The position numbers and the translations under genes are program-made. From Bacteroidota bacterium (GTDB lineage: Bacteria > Bacteroidota > Bacteroidia > 2-12-FULL-35-15): a DNA stretch of 64,000 nucleotides. The notes under the pieces are model-generated. The model saw nothing but the letters and a program-made list of their open reading frames with translations. It was not told the origin of the DNA and did no database searches. Below are positions 44,730-53,043 of the stretch, in pieces; the stretch's first letter is position 1, and each line of letters begins with the position of its first letter. The stretch covers positions 60,697-124,696 of the forward strand of contig CANJYB010000011.1 of the NCBI GenBank assembly GCA_947479085.1, read 5' to 3'.

Positions 44730-44972
44730 ACCCCTCCGAACTCGCTCATTTGCGAGTTTGGAGGTTACCAATCACTTAGCCAGCCGAAGTGCACCCCTCC
44801 GAACACCCACTTTTCCCAGTTTCAAGGTTACCGGTCACTGAGCGAAGCCGAAGTGCTCATTTGGGCGGGCACATTGCCATTTCATAGTTCACTGTCTTCC
44901 TGCCCTCACGCGGTATCTTTTTTTTCATCACCTCCTCCCTCCGAATCCGGTCACTGAGCGAAGTCGAAGTGT
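44730..44972. repeat. 63-bp direct repeat with REP-like cores
   Basis: ACCCCTCCGAA begins at 44730 and again at 44793, a 63-bp direct repeat. Both units end in a CACTTAGCC- or TCACTGAGCG-type core before CCGAAGTG. A third partial copy lies at about 44936-44972. The core GGTCACTGAGCGAAGTCGAA is a dispersed repeat of many Bacteroidota (from memory). The 1.08-kb gap 44584-45664 holds no gene, but korA's promoter, this repeat, the 21-bp array and the gcvH promoter. Confidence 0.6.
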
Positions 44973-45147
44973 CACTCCTTCCAACCTTCCAGCAAAAAAA
45001 AGGATACTCACGCGGGTCAGGCGCAGATGGCTACTGTATCACTTTTATTAAACTTGAAGTAAGCCCTTAAACAAAAAATATCAAATCCCCTCGGCTCCAT
45101 AGGAGTCAAATCTCCACCCCTCAATTTCAGAATCCACCTCTAAATTT

Positions 45148-45441
45148 CAAACATTGCAACAAATAAACGAACGTTGCCAACAAATAAATGAACAGTGTCA
45201 GAAAATAAATGAACGTTGTCAGGAAATATATGAACGTTGCTAGGAAATAAACGAACGATGCCAACAAATAAACGAACGTTGTCAGGAAATAAATGAACGT
45301 TGCCAACAAATAAATGAACAGTGTCAGGAAATAAACGAACGTTGCCAACAAATAAATGAACGTTGTCAGGAAATAAACGAACGTTGCCAACAAATAAATG
45401 AACGTTGTCAGGAAATAAATGATCGTTGTTTCAAAATCTGC
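45148..45441. repeat. Tandem array with strict 21-bp period (array 2)
   Basis: Twelve full units of exactly 21 bases start at 45169 and every 21 bases to 45400, with a degenerate unit at each end. Two forms exist: GAACGTTGCCAACAAATAAA plus one base, and GAACGTTGTCAGGAAATAAA plus one base. From 45253 on the two forms alternate strictly, so the higher-order unit is 42 bp. In two units GAACAGTG replaces GAACGTTG. On the plus strand the frame reads heptads of the type ERCQQIN with one TAG at 45241; the minus strand is open as well. Neither has a convincing start, so I treat it as non-coding. It shares GAACGTT and the period with the array at 25760. Confidence 0.85.
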
Positions 45442-45606
45442 AAACATCTTTAATCCATTTCCTAACACTATAAATTAACATCCAAACGCTTTCAACCCTT
45501 CGACCAGGCTTTCCAAAAACCACATCAGTTTCCTGTCAAAATCGGCTAATCCCCCACCTCATAACTCATATCTCATAATTCATAACTCCTTCCCCAACTT
45601 TTTACA

Positions 45607-45635
45607 TTGCCATTAAATAATTTACTATAAATTTG
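45607..45635 (+). promoter_or_regulatory. Promoter of gcvH
   Basis: TTG (45607-45609), 18 bases, then TAAATTTG (45628-45635) match the Bacteroidota promoter consensus. The box lies 29 bases upstream of the gcvH ATG. It probably serves the gcvH, VanZ-like, ElaA-like and TonB-receptor genes. Confidence 0.65.
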
Positions 45636-45664
45636 CAAAACAAAATAAATACAAAACCATCATT

Positions 45665-46045
45665 ATGAATTTCCCTGAAAACTTAAAGTACACCAAAGAC
45701 CACGAATGGGTTCGTGCAGAAGGCAATATTGCATACATAGGCATCACAGACTTTGCCCAGGGCGAACTGGGCGACATCGTATATGTCGACATCACCACCC
45801 TTGGCGAAGAAATAGAACATGAAGAAATATTCGGAACAGTAGAAGCAGTTAAAACCGTTTCCGACCTTTTTATGCCCGTATCCGGAACCATCAAAGAAGT
45901 CAACAAAGGACTCGACACCAACCCCGAAGCCGTAAACAAAGACCCTTACGGAGCAGGATGGATGATAAAAATCGAAATGAAAGACGCATCACAGCTTAAT
46001 AATTTACTTAGCGTTTCCGATTACAGAGCACTCATAGGACATTAG
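45665..46045 (+). CDS. gcvH: Glycine cleavage system H protein
   Basis: GcvH is the lipoyl carrier that shuttles the aminomethyl group between the P, T and L proteins in glycine breakdown. The 126-residue protein has the lipoylation site at Lys63 in [12 protein letters not shown] and the flanking beta-barrel segments ([37 protein letters not shown]). The length is standard. gcvP and gcvT are not in the window. It is followed four bases later by a VanZ-like gene. Confidence 0.96.
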   Translation: MNFPENLKYTKDHEWVRAEGNIAYIGITDFAQGELGDIVYVDITTLGEEIEHEEIFGTVEAVKTVSDLFMPVSGTIKEVNKGLDTNPEAVNKDPYGAGWMIKIEMKDASQLNNLLSVSDYRALIGH

Positions 46046-46049
46046 TCAC

Positions 46050-46445
46050 ATGTTTTTAAAACATACCAAATGGGCATTGCTTTGGGCATTGCTCATTCTC
46101 ATCTTATGCGGAATTCCCGGAAGGGACATTCCGCATATTTCATTTCTCGAACTCCTTAGCTTCGATAAATTTGTTCATGCATCCATATTTTTTGTTCTTA
46201 TGCTACTAACGGTGAGGGGATTTATACTTCAAACCACATTTAAGCAATTAAACCAATCTCCCAAAACCATAGCTTTCATCATCTGTGTCGCCTATGGCGG
46301 ATTAATGGAAATAATGCAGGGCACCCTTTTTATCGAACGCAGTGCCGATATATTCGATTTCATTGCCAATAGTTTTGGATGCACCATGGCAATAATAATG
46401 TATAATTGGATGGAGAAAAAATTCCTCGTTAAAATTATAAAATGA
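46050..46445 (+). CDS. VanZ-like membrane protein
   Basis: A 131-residue protein with about four hydrophobic helices (LLWALLILILCGIPG, KFVHASIFFVLMLLTVRGF, TIAFIICVAYGGLMEIMQG, IANSFGCTMAIIMYNW). The conserved FDKFVHASIFF and GGLMEIMQ...RSADIFDFIANSFG segments are the VanZ/YoaI signature. VanZ itself gives low-level teicoplanin resistance, but most members have unknown roles. Its stop overlaps the next ATG by four bases (ATGA), so the genes are translationally coupled. A gcvH-VanZ order recurs in Bacteroidota. Confidence 0.82.
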   Translation: MFLKHTKWALLWALLILILCGIPGRDIPHISFLELLSFDKFVHASIFFVLMLLTVRGFILQTTFKQLNQSPKTIAFIICVAYGGLMEIMQGTLFIERSADIFDFIANSFGCTMAIIMYNWMEKKFLVKIIK

Positions 46446-46900
46446 ACATAGTCTGGAAAATAAAAACCTTTGCCGAATTAAACTCTTTGCAATTGTATAA
46501 CATCATGCAACTGCGGTCGGAGGTATTTGTGGTAGAACAAAACTGTGTTTACCAGGATGCCGATGGAAAAGACACAAAGTCGCTGCACCTGATGGGAACA
46601 AACGATAACAACGAACTGATTGCTTATTCCCGCATCGTTCCTCCAGGAGTTTCGTTCAAAGAAGTGTCCATCGGAAGGGTGGTAACTTCCCCCAAAGTCA
46701 GGAGAACAGGAGCAGGAAAACAACTGATGAAACACTCCCTCGAAAAAATCAAGGAAATATATGGCAATGTGCCAGTAAGAATAGGTGCGCAATGTTACCT
46801 CAAACAGTTTTATACCGATTTAGGTTTTAATGCCGAAGGAGAAGAATTCCTGGAAGACAATATACCACATATTGAAATGGTATTTAACCCATCAAATTAA
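46442..46900 (+). CDS. ElaA-type GNAT acetyltransferase
   Basis: A 152-residue acetyltransferase. The N-terminal segment ELNSLQLYNIMQLRSEVFVVEQNCVYQDADGKD is the ElaA signature (R-xxVFVVEQ-C-Y-D-D). The acetyl-CoA site is VTSPKVRRTGAGKQLMKHSL. ElaA-type enzymes have poorly known substrates. The gene is coupled to VanZ by overlap, and the TonB receptor gene starts 12 bases after its stop. Confidence 0.88.
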   Translation: MNIVWKIKTFAELNSLQLYNIMQLRSEVFVVEQNCVYQDADGKDTKSLHLMGTNDNNELIAYSRIVPPGVSFKEVSIGRVVTSPKVRRTGAGKQLMKHSLEKIKEIYGNVPVRIGAQCYLKQFYTDLGFNAEGEEFLEDNIPHIEMVFNPSN

Positions 46901-46912
46901 AAAAACACTGCT

Positions 46913-49315
46913 TTGTTTCGCTTTTTACATATTCGTATTGCTGTTGTTTTCACAGTTGTTGCTTTTCTCTTCAACAATTTCTCTGCGCAGGCGCAAACAT
47001 TTACCCAAACCATTCGTGGAAAAGTAATAGATGTGGATTCAAAATCTCCTATTATAGGCGCGAATATTATACTTCTTAATTCGGAAACCTTTATTGCCGC
47101 TGCTTCGGGTGTGGATGGAAACTTCCGGTTAGAAAAGGTACCAGTGGGAAGGCAGGGAATTAAAATTACTTCCATTGGTTTTGAAGATGCCATGATGAAT
47201 AACATCATTGTTACTTCAGGAAAAGAAGTGGTGTTAACCATCGAACTTCGCGAAAAGATAACCACCACCGAAACGGTTGAAATAGTTGCCGAAACTGATA
47301 AAACCAAAGCCAACAATGATTTGGTAACGGTGAGTTCTCGGAATTTTCAGGCCGAAGAAACAGGAAGATATGCCGGAAGCAGGGGCGACCCAAGTAAAAT
47401 GGTAGCCAACTATGCCGGAGTGTCTTCGGGCAATGATGCAAGGAATGATATTATTGTAAGGGGTAATTCTCCTCTTGGTGTTTTGTGGCGGCTGGAAGGT
47501 GTGGATATTCCCAACCCTAATCACTTCTCAGCACAGGGCGCTACGGGTGGCCCCATCAGTATGCTTAATAATAATATACTAGGCAACAGTGATTTTCTGA
47601 CCGGTGCTTTTCCTGCAGAATATGGAAATAAAACCGCAGCCGTATTTGATTTGAAATTAAGAAACGGAAATAATGAAAAGAACGAATTTACGGGTCAGCT
47701 CGGAATCAATGGAGTGGAGCTGGGTGCAGAAGGGCCAATATCAAAAAAGCAGGGGAGTTCGTATTTAATTAATTACAGGTATTCCACCTTGTCATTGTTC
47801 AATGCACTCGGTATAAGATTTGGTGTGTCGGCAAGTCCACAGTACCAAGATGTTTGCTTCAAAGTAAATATCCCGACACCAAAAGCAGGTGTGTTTACCT
47901 TATGGGGATTGGGTGGTCAAAGCCAGTTATCCTTGCTAGACAGCGACCTGAAAGAAGGCGACTGGTCTTATATTAAGAAGGGCGAAGATTTAATTTTTAA
48001 AACTTCAATGGGTGCAGGTGGTATCTCTCATCTCTATTTTTTTAATACTAAAGTGTCAGGCAAACTCAATTTATCTGTATCAGGAACCAGCCTGGACGGT
48101 ACGGTGGATACACTTTCTCCGGTGGATAAATCGAAATTTGAAAAGGCAAAAAATGTTTCATCGGATGGAAACCTTATTGCCAATTATACATTGACAGATA
48201 AAATAAATGCGCGTCATTTAATAAAGGCAGGGGTTACTTACCAGCAGATTTTTTTTACTGCAAATTCTTACACCTATTCTTCCATTTACAATAAATACAT
48301 TTATAGCCTTAATGTAAAAAATTCGAACATGGGATTGGTACAATCTTTTATTCACTGGCAATGGAGACCAGCTGAAAAGCTGACCATTAACACAGGAGTG
48401 CATTATCAAAATCTGCTGCTGAACAATACGTATGCCCTGGAACCCCGTTTTGGCATACGTTACCAGCTTTCTAAAAAACAGAACATAAGCATCGGCTATG
48501 GTATGCACAGCATGATGCAACCTACCATTTATTATTTTTACGAAAACTATATACCATCTACCGACAGCTATTACCGGAGCAACCGCAACCTGAACCTTAC
48601 CAAAAGCCATCATGCCATACTTGGGTATGATTATAATTTTGCAAAAAACTACCGTTTAAAAATAGAAACGTATTACCAGTATGTGTATAATGTTCCTCTA
48701 CAGGCTAACGAGCGCACCAGTTTTTCGATGATTAATGTTGGCAATGCTTTGGAAGGCATTCCGCTGGTGGATTCATTGACCAACAAAGGCACCGGTGAGA
48801 ACTATGGAGTGGAGTTGACAATAGAAAAGTTTTTCAGCAAACATTTTTATTTCCTGCTTACTTCTTCTATTTACAATTCGAAATACAAAGGAAGTAACGA
48901 TGTAACGCATAACACGAGTTACGCTGCAGGCTATGTGTTTAACGGCCTTGCCGGATACGAATTGGCGCTTGGAAAAAATAAAAACAAATACCTTTCGTTG
49001 GATTTGAAGTACACACAAGCAGGTGGTAATCGTTATACTCCTATTGATCTTGAAAAATCTAAACTCCTGGGCAAGGCCGTTTACGAGGACGACAAAGCAT
49101 TTTCGGAAAAGTACACTGACTATTCGCGTTTTGATGTTAAACTATCTTACAAAACCAATCGAAGAAAAACCTCCTCCATATTTTTTATCACTGTTGAGAA
49201 TATTTTTGGTAAACAGAACATCCTCAGAGAATCATACAATACCGATTCTCAATCAATCCAAAAAGAATATCAACTGGGGCTATTTCCTTATGGAGGATAT
49301 CGCATAGAGTTTTAA
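46913..49315 (+). CDS. TonB-dependent outer membrane receptor
   Basis: An 800-residue receptor for import across the outer membrane. It starts with a signal peptide (MFRFLHIRIAVVFTVVAFLF...AQAQ) and a CarboxypepD_reg-like beta domain (about residues 32-110: TIRGKVIDVDSKSPIIGANI, GRQGIKITSIGFEDA) typical for Bacteroidota. The TonB plug follows (about 125-235: DIIVRGNSPLGVLWRLEGVD, GNKTAAVFDLKLRNGN) and then the 22-strand barrel, ending GLFPYGGYRIEF. The only start near is TTG 46913. No SusD-like partner is adjacent, so it is not a clear polysaccharide-utilisation pair. The substrate is unknown. Confidence 0.9.
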   Translation: MFRFLHIRIAVVFTVVAFLFNNFSAQAQTFTQTIRGKVIDVDSKSPIIGANIILLNSETFIAAASGVDGNFRLEKVPVGRQGIKITSIGFEDAMMNNIIVTSGKEVVLTIELREKITTTETVEIVAETDKTKANNDLVTVSSRNFQAEETGRYAGSRGDPSKMVANYAGVSSGNDARNDIIVRGNSPLGVLWRLEGVDIPNPNHFSAQGATGGPISMLNNNILGNSDFLTGAFPAEYGNKTAAVFDLKLRNGNNEKNEFTGQLGINGVELGAEGPISKKQGSSYLINYRYSTLSLFNALGIRFGVSASPQYQDVCFKVNIPTPKAGVFTLWGLGGQSQLSLLDSDLKEGDWSYIKKGEDLIFKTSMGAGGISHLYFFNTKVSGKLNLSVSGTSLDGTVDTLSPVDKSKFEKAKNVSSDGNLIANYTLTDKINARHLIKAGVTYQQIFFTANSYTYSSIYNKYIYSLNVKNSNMGLVQSFIHWQWRPAEKLTINTGVHYQNLLLNNTYALEPRFGIRYQLSKKQNISIGYGMHSMMQPTIYYFYENYIPSTDSYYRSNRNLNLTKSHHAILGYDYNFAKNYRLKIETYYQYVYNVPLQANERTSFSMINVGNALEGIPLVDSLTNKGTGENYGVELTIEKFFSKHFYFLLTSSIYNSKYKGSNDVTHNTSYAAGYVFNGLAGYELALGKNKNKYLSLDLKYTQAGGNRYTPIDLEKSKLLGKAVYEDDKAFSEKYTDYSRFDVKLSYKTNRRKTSSIFFITVENIFGKQNILRESYNTDSQSIQKEYQLGLFPYGGYRIEF

Positions 49316-49368
49316 TGAAGTAATTCCTATATCAAGGCTTTGAACCATGACATCGCTAATATTAAGGA

Positions 49369-50373
49369 TTAAAGCAATATTTTAATATCCTTTATCCATG
49401 CCTGTAAAAGGGTCATCTCATCTTTACCTATTACATTAATATCAATCAGTTTTTGATAACAGGTAATCAAGTTATCGCAAATGTTTTCCTGTCCGGATTT
49501 AAGGGTAAGGCTTTCCAGTTCTTTGCAAATTCTTAAATTGTTTGTATAACCAGGGATTTCGTCTTCAAAATCTTTCATCAGGTTATGCTCATTACGTTCC
49601 TGCCATACTGTAGATTCATGATACAATATACTCCAGCCACATTCCCAAGCAATACGCTGTGCCACATAACTGCGCCAGATGTCTGTCATCCGGAAACTAC
49701 AATAGGATGGAAGGTATAGCAATGCAAATGCTTCCTTGAACCAATACGTATTTTGTGAATTGAATGGGCTCCAGGCATTTTTTCCTAAAGCTAATTTGGT
49801 TTTAATATCAAATGATAAAGGTAAGGGATATGTTAAACGGTACACAGCATCCACATCCGGGTTTTCATCTGCCAGACCTTGTTGTATGGGGCAATTAACA
49901 GCGTCAAATTTTAAAGTGGTAATATCAGTTTGTTTCTTTTGAAGTTCTTCTAAAGGATAGCCGCGGGGCCAGATAAATTGTTTGGTAAAGTAATTATATA
50001 CATTTACCCAACCTGTATTTTCAAATGCAAAACTTTTTACTTCGCGCTGTTTTGCATCCCAAAATTCTTCACGGGGAATATTGTCATCATCAGTTTCCAC
50101 CATTTCGGTGGTTCCGTTTTTAATAGCTAATAAATACCCTAAGTTTTTTCTTGAATAGTGTTTGGTCGGAGTAATCTTTGCCAACTCAAAAGGTAATGTT
50201 TGCTGACGGTCCACGCTCCAGAAATCGCAACCTGATAAATTAAAATCAGCAGGAGATTTGGTATCCCCTATAACAATGAAATTGAGATTACGTTTTCTGC
50301 ATTCTTCTGCAAACTGTTTTAAAATTGGATGTTTGTCGTTTGCTATGGAAGTAATAACTAATGATTTTGACAT
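49369..50373 (-). CDS. STELLO-like (DUF288) glycosyltransferase
   Basis: A 334-residue protein of the DUF288/STELLO group, a GT-A-like fold. The N-terminal domain (SLVITSIANDKHPILKQFAEECRKRN, FIVIGDTKSP) leads to the acidic ETDDDNIP motif near residue 95, which should bind the metal-nucleotide sugar. Later segments PRGYPLEEL, CPIQQGLADENPDVDAVYRL and SYVAQRIAWECGWSILYH are typical of the family. Plant STELLO proteins assist cellulose synthase trafficking, whereas the role in bacteria is open. It begins a minus-strand glycan gene group with the GT2 enzyme at 50424. Confidence 0.75.
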   Translation of the reverse strand: MSKSLVITSIANDKHPILKQFAEECRKRNLNFIVIGDTKSPADFNLSGCDFWSVDRQQTLPFELAKITPTKHYSRKNLGYLLAIKNGTTEMVETDDDNIPREEFWDAKQREVKSFAFENTGWVNVYNYFTKQFIWPRGYPLEELQKKQTDITTLKFDAVNCPIQQGLADENPDVDAVYRLTYPLPLSFDIKTKLALGKNAWSPFNSQNTYWFKEAFALLYLPSYCSFRMTDIWRSYVAQRIAWECGWSILYHESTVWQERNEHNLMKDFEDEIPGYTNNLRICKELESLTLKSGQENICDNLITCYQKLIDINVIGKDEMTLLQAWIKDIKILL

Positions 50374-50423
50374 AATTGATTTGGTTTTATTGCTGTATAG
50401 TAAATAGAAAAATAAGCCGAAAT

Positions 50424-51158
50424 TTATAAAGTGGGCCTTTTTCCGCCCAATCTTAAAAAGAAATAATAAAATAAAGTCTGGTAGGCATTCTTAATAGCAT
50501 TTTTGGAAACTCTTGGAGAAGGTGCCTGGTAATGAATTGGCACCTCAAAGTTTCTTCGTTTACGTAATAAGTATCTTAATTCAGTCTGATAAAAATGTGC
50601 TTTGGATTTGAATTCATGCTGAATAATCTTTGCAACCACATCTCTGTGAAACCCTTGATAACCCGAAGTCATATCACGCAACTTAGTTCCTAATAATACA
50701 TTGGCCAGTACAGTTCCGGTTTTAGATAACATTCTTCTTTTAAAAGGAGAATCTCCCATAGAGCCTCCATTGATAAACCTGCTGCCAAAAGCACATTCGT
50801 TTCCTTCATTTAGAACTCGAAGAAACATCGGGATAGCTCTCGGGTCGTGAGAAAGGCCTGCATCCATTTCAATAATTAAATCATGGCCAGCTTCGTAAGC
50901 TACCCGTAATCCTTTTACATATGCATCCACTACATTGCGGTTTTCGGGCGACCATACAGTAACATAACGTGGATCTTTTGCGCTTAATTCCTGGCAAAGT
51001 TCCAGGGTTCTGTCTTTGGAAGCTTTGTCGATTACAAAATATACATTACCTGGATGCAATTCGTTAATAACAAAATTCAGCATATCTATAAAAGGTACAA
51101 AATCCTCTTCTTCGTTAGCCAAAGGAATAACTATTGCCCACTTTTTGTAATAAAACAT
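50424..51158 (-). CDS. GT2 glycosyltransferase, DPM1-like
   Basis: A 244-residue family-2 glycosyltransferase. The N-terminal fold is regular (IVIPLANEEEDFVPFIDMLN, NVYFVIDKASKDRTLELCQ). The donor-metal motif of dolichol-phosphate mannosyl synthases (usually DADLSHDP) here reads EMDAGLSHDPRAIPM, so the second Asp is Gly. The acceptor end LRDMTSGYQGFHRDVVAKI and the basic tail fit the polyprenyl-phosphate sugar synthases without C-terminal membrane helices. Such an enzyme would supply polyprenyl-phosphate sugars to the neighbouring GT-C proteins, which is inference. The start is at 51158, 24 bases after a good -7 box. Confidence 0.82.
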   Translation of the reverse strand: MFYYKKWAIVIPLANEEEDFVPFIDMLNFVINELHPGNVYFVIDKASKDRTLELCQELSAKDPRYVTVWSPENRNVVDAYVKGLRVAYEAGHDLIIEMDAGLSHDPRAIPMFLRVLNEGNECAFGSRFINGGSMGDSPFKRRMLSKTGTVLANVLLGTKLRDMTSGYQGFHRDVVAKIIQHEFKSKAHFYQTELRYLLRKRRNFEVPIHYQAPSPRVSKNAIKNAYQTLFYYFFLRLGGKRPTL

Positions 51159-51181
51159 TTCTTACTTGGTTGATTAAAGCG

Positions 51182-51189
51182 CAAATTTA
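51182..51189 (-). promoter_or_regulatory. Putative -7 box of the GT2 gene
   Basis: The minus strand reads TAAATTTG, an exact TAnnTTTG match, 24 bases upstream of the GT2 start. No clear -33 TTG was found. Confidence 0.45.
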
Positions 51190-51251
51190 GAATTTTTTTG
51201 ATAAGAATAAGGTTAAATAATAAAGCCCATGTAATAATGGGGTCAGAACTG

Positions 51252-53009
51252 TTAATCCTTTTTTAATTTACCCAGTGCTAATGTAAAACTGGTTGCCCTT
51301 TTTTTATCATCATTGTTTTTAAAATAATAGGAATAAAAATCAGAATACGTTTTACTCAGCTTCTGGTAAGAGTTAATGAAAGGTAATGTATCATTAATGT
51401 ATTTGTCAAGATAGTCAGGGAAGCTGATATATTTGAACTTATTTCCTAATCGGCTACTTATTTCATTTATTATAGAAGTATGATAAGTAATTATTTCAGC
51501 ATCCATAGAGTCTGATGGCAAATAGAATTTTGCAAAACGATAAAAATCTGATTTTAGCCTGCCACAATCAAATGAAAAATGCACATTTTTATTTTCCAAA
51601 TGTTCCATGGTTGCTCCTTTTTCATGACCTATTCTTCCTCGCTCCGTTACTTTGGAATGTGCAATTAATGTATCAGTTAATCCGAAATATTCCTGGCAAT
51701 AATAAAAGTCGACATAATACGCAAAACGGGCCTGTGTGCCGCCAACCAATGCCCTTACTTTTATGTCTTTAAAATATTTTTTGAACTCTTCACCTCTTTT
51801 TCTTTCTCTCCCAACATCCACACATGTGGTATAACAATATCGTTCATCCGCTACATCATCTATTATTAAGGAATTTATTCCGCTTTCTTCCTTAAGTTGA
51901 TTAAACAATCTTAATCGAAAATAGGTTTCTGTAAAACATAACAACAGGAAGGAAAATAATAAAACATTGACATACTTTGTATTTAATGAACAAATAAAAT
52001 AAAATATACTGAAACAGATAAACGGAACACAGGGAATGATGAAACGTGCATACATAAAATCACCGCCCACTTTGGCAACAAAAAATACCAGGTAAATAAA
52101 AAGAAGGAATAAGCATGTAATAAATGCAGCGTTCTCCTTTTTAAAAATGAATTGTTTTAATTCTCTTCGTTTCAATAAATGAATGAAAAGGTAACAAGGA
52201 ATAAAAAAGATTAGTAAGGACGTAAAATGCGCTTTAAAATAAAGATAGATATAATGGAATCCTTTTGAAAAAAATGTTTCATCAGCCAGTTTATCGTAAT
52301 AGGTATTTGGGAAAAGGAAACCATAATAATTGAACCGCCAGATGAAGTAAGGGATATAAATCAAAATAAATGCAAGATTAAACTGAAATACTCTTTTAAA
52401 AATGATTTGTAATTTTTCCTTTCCGCTTAGCATTCCAAAAACAAAAAGGAGATTGGCAGATGCTATTATTAATAATGTATCCGGCCGGGTTAATGCAGCA
52501 AGACATAAAAATAAGCCAGTAAATAAAAGTCGGAAAGCAGGAAGCAACCGGGAGAAAAAATAAATATAAAAGGAGACAGAAAGCAGAAAAGAAAAAAAAG
52601 CAACTTCCAATCCTCCTGTTGCCCATGTATTGTAATCATAATTGGTGGCAAGAGCAAAAGTGATAAAAGGAAAGAGGACTCTTTTTTTTTCAGAAGAAAC
52701 CTTATAACCAATAACAGAGAATATTACCAATGTTCCAAGGGAAAAGAAAACACCTGCTATTTCTGCAATTAAGGGAACATTAAATTTTAAGCAGGCAAAA
52801 ACAGAAAGGAACATCAACCATAAAAAGTCGGTATAACCTTCTACCTTTTCCCCGATATTAAAAACCATACCGTTACCGTTACAGAAATTCTCTACATAAC
52901 GAAGCCCGATAAAAATATCATCACCCAGCCATCTTAACCGATAGGAAAAGAAACCACTGATAAGCATGGCAGCAAAGGAAAGGAGGACAAATAAATATTT
53001 TCTTTTCAA
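51252..53009 (-). CDS. GT-C membrane glycosyltransferase, paralogue 2
   Basis: A 585-residue membrane protein with about ten hydrophobic helices up to residue 370 and a soluble C-terminal part (AKFYLPSDSMDAEIITYHT, NDDKKRATSFTLALG). The first extracytoplasmic loop has WLGDDIFIGLRYVENFCNGN and GEKVEGYTDFLWLMFL, the acidic DD pair and NxGE-VEGYTDFLW pattern of AftB/ArnT-like GT-C enzymes that use polyprenyl-phosphate donors. It is a clear tandem paralogue of the 53044-54864 gene, with the same loop and C-terminal ending, and lies 34 bases downstream of it. Sugar and acceptor are unknown. An in-operon supply from the GT2 gene is plausible. Confidence 0.78.
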   Translation of the reverse strand: MKRKYLFVLLSFAAMLISGFFSYRLRWLGDDIFIGLRYVENFCNGNGMVFNIGEKVEGYTDFLWLMFLSVFACLKFNVPLIAEIAGVFFSLGTLVIFSVIGYKVSSEKKRVLFPFITFALATNYDYNTWATGGLEVAFFSFLLSVSFYIYFFSRLLPAFRLLFTGLFLCLAALTRPDTLLIIASANLLFVFGMLSGKEKLQIIFKRVFQFNLAFILIYIPYFIWRFNYYGFLFPNTYYDKLADETFFSKGFHYIYLYFKAHFTSLLIFFIPCYLFIHLLKRRELKQFIFKKENAAFITCLFLLFIYLVFFVAKVGGDFMYARFIIPCVPFICFSIFYFICSLNTKYVNVLLFSFLLLCFTETYFRLRLFNQLKEESGINSLIIDDVADERYCYTTCVDVGRERKRGEEFKKYFKDIKVRALVGGTQARFAYYVDFYYCQEYFGLTDTLIAHSKVTERGRIGHEKGATMEHLENKNVHFSFDCGRLKSDFYRFAKFYLPSDSMDAEIITYHTSIINEISSRLGNKFKYISFPDYLDKYINDTLPFINSYQKLSKTYSDFYSYYFKNNDDKKRATSFTLALGKLKKD

Positions 53010-53043
53010 GGAGTTTTAAAACAAATATTTATTATAATAGGCA

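Noticed and set aside
44608..44841. Open frame of 77 codons in the korA-gcvH gap
   Set aside because: It is translated from the 63-bp direct repeat with REP-like core and has no protein-like features.
45148..45441. CRISPR array
   Set aside because: Units are contiguous 21-mers without unique spacers and there is no cas gene.
45127..45468. Minus-strand open frame of 113 codons reading as Phe/Leu/Tyr/Thr heptads, looking like a membrane protein
   Set aside because: The pattern is forced by the repeated unit, both strands are open, and there is no independent start or conserved end.
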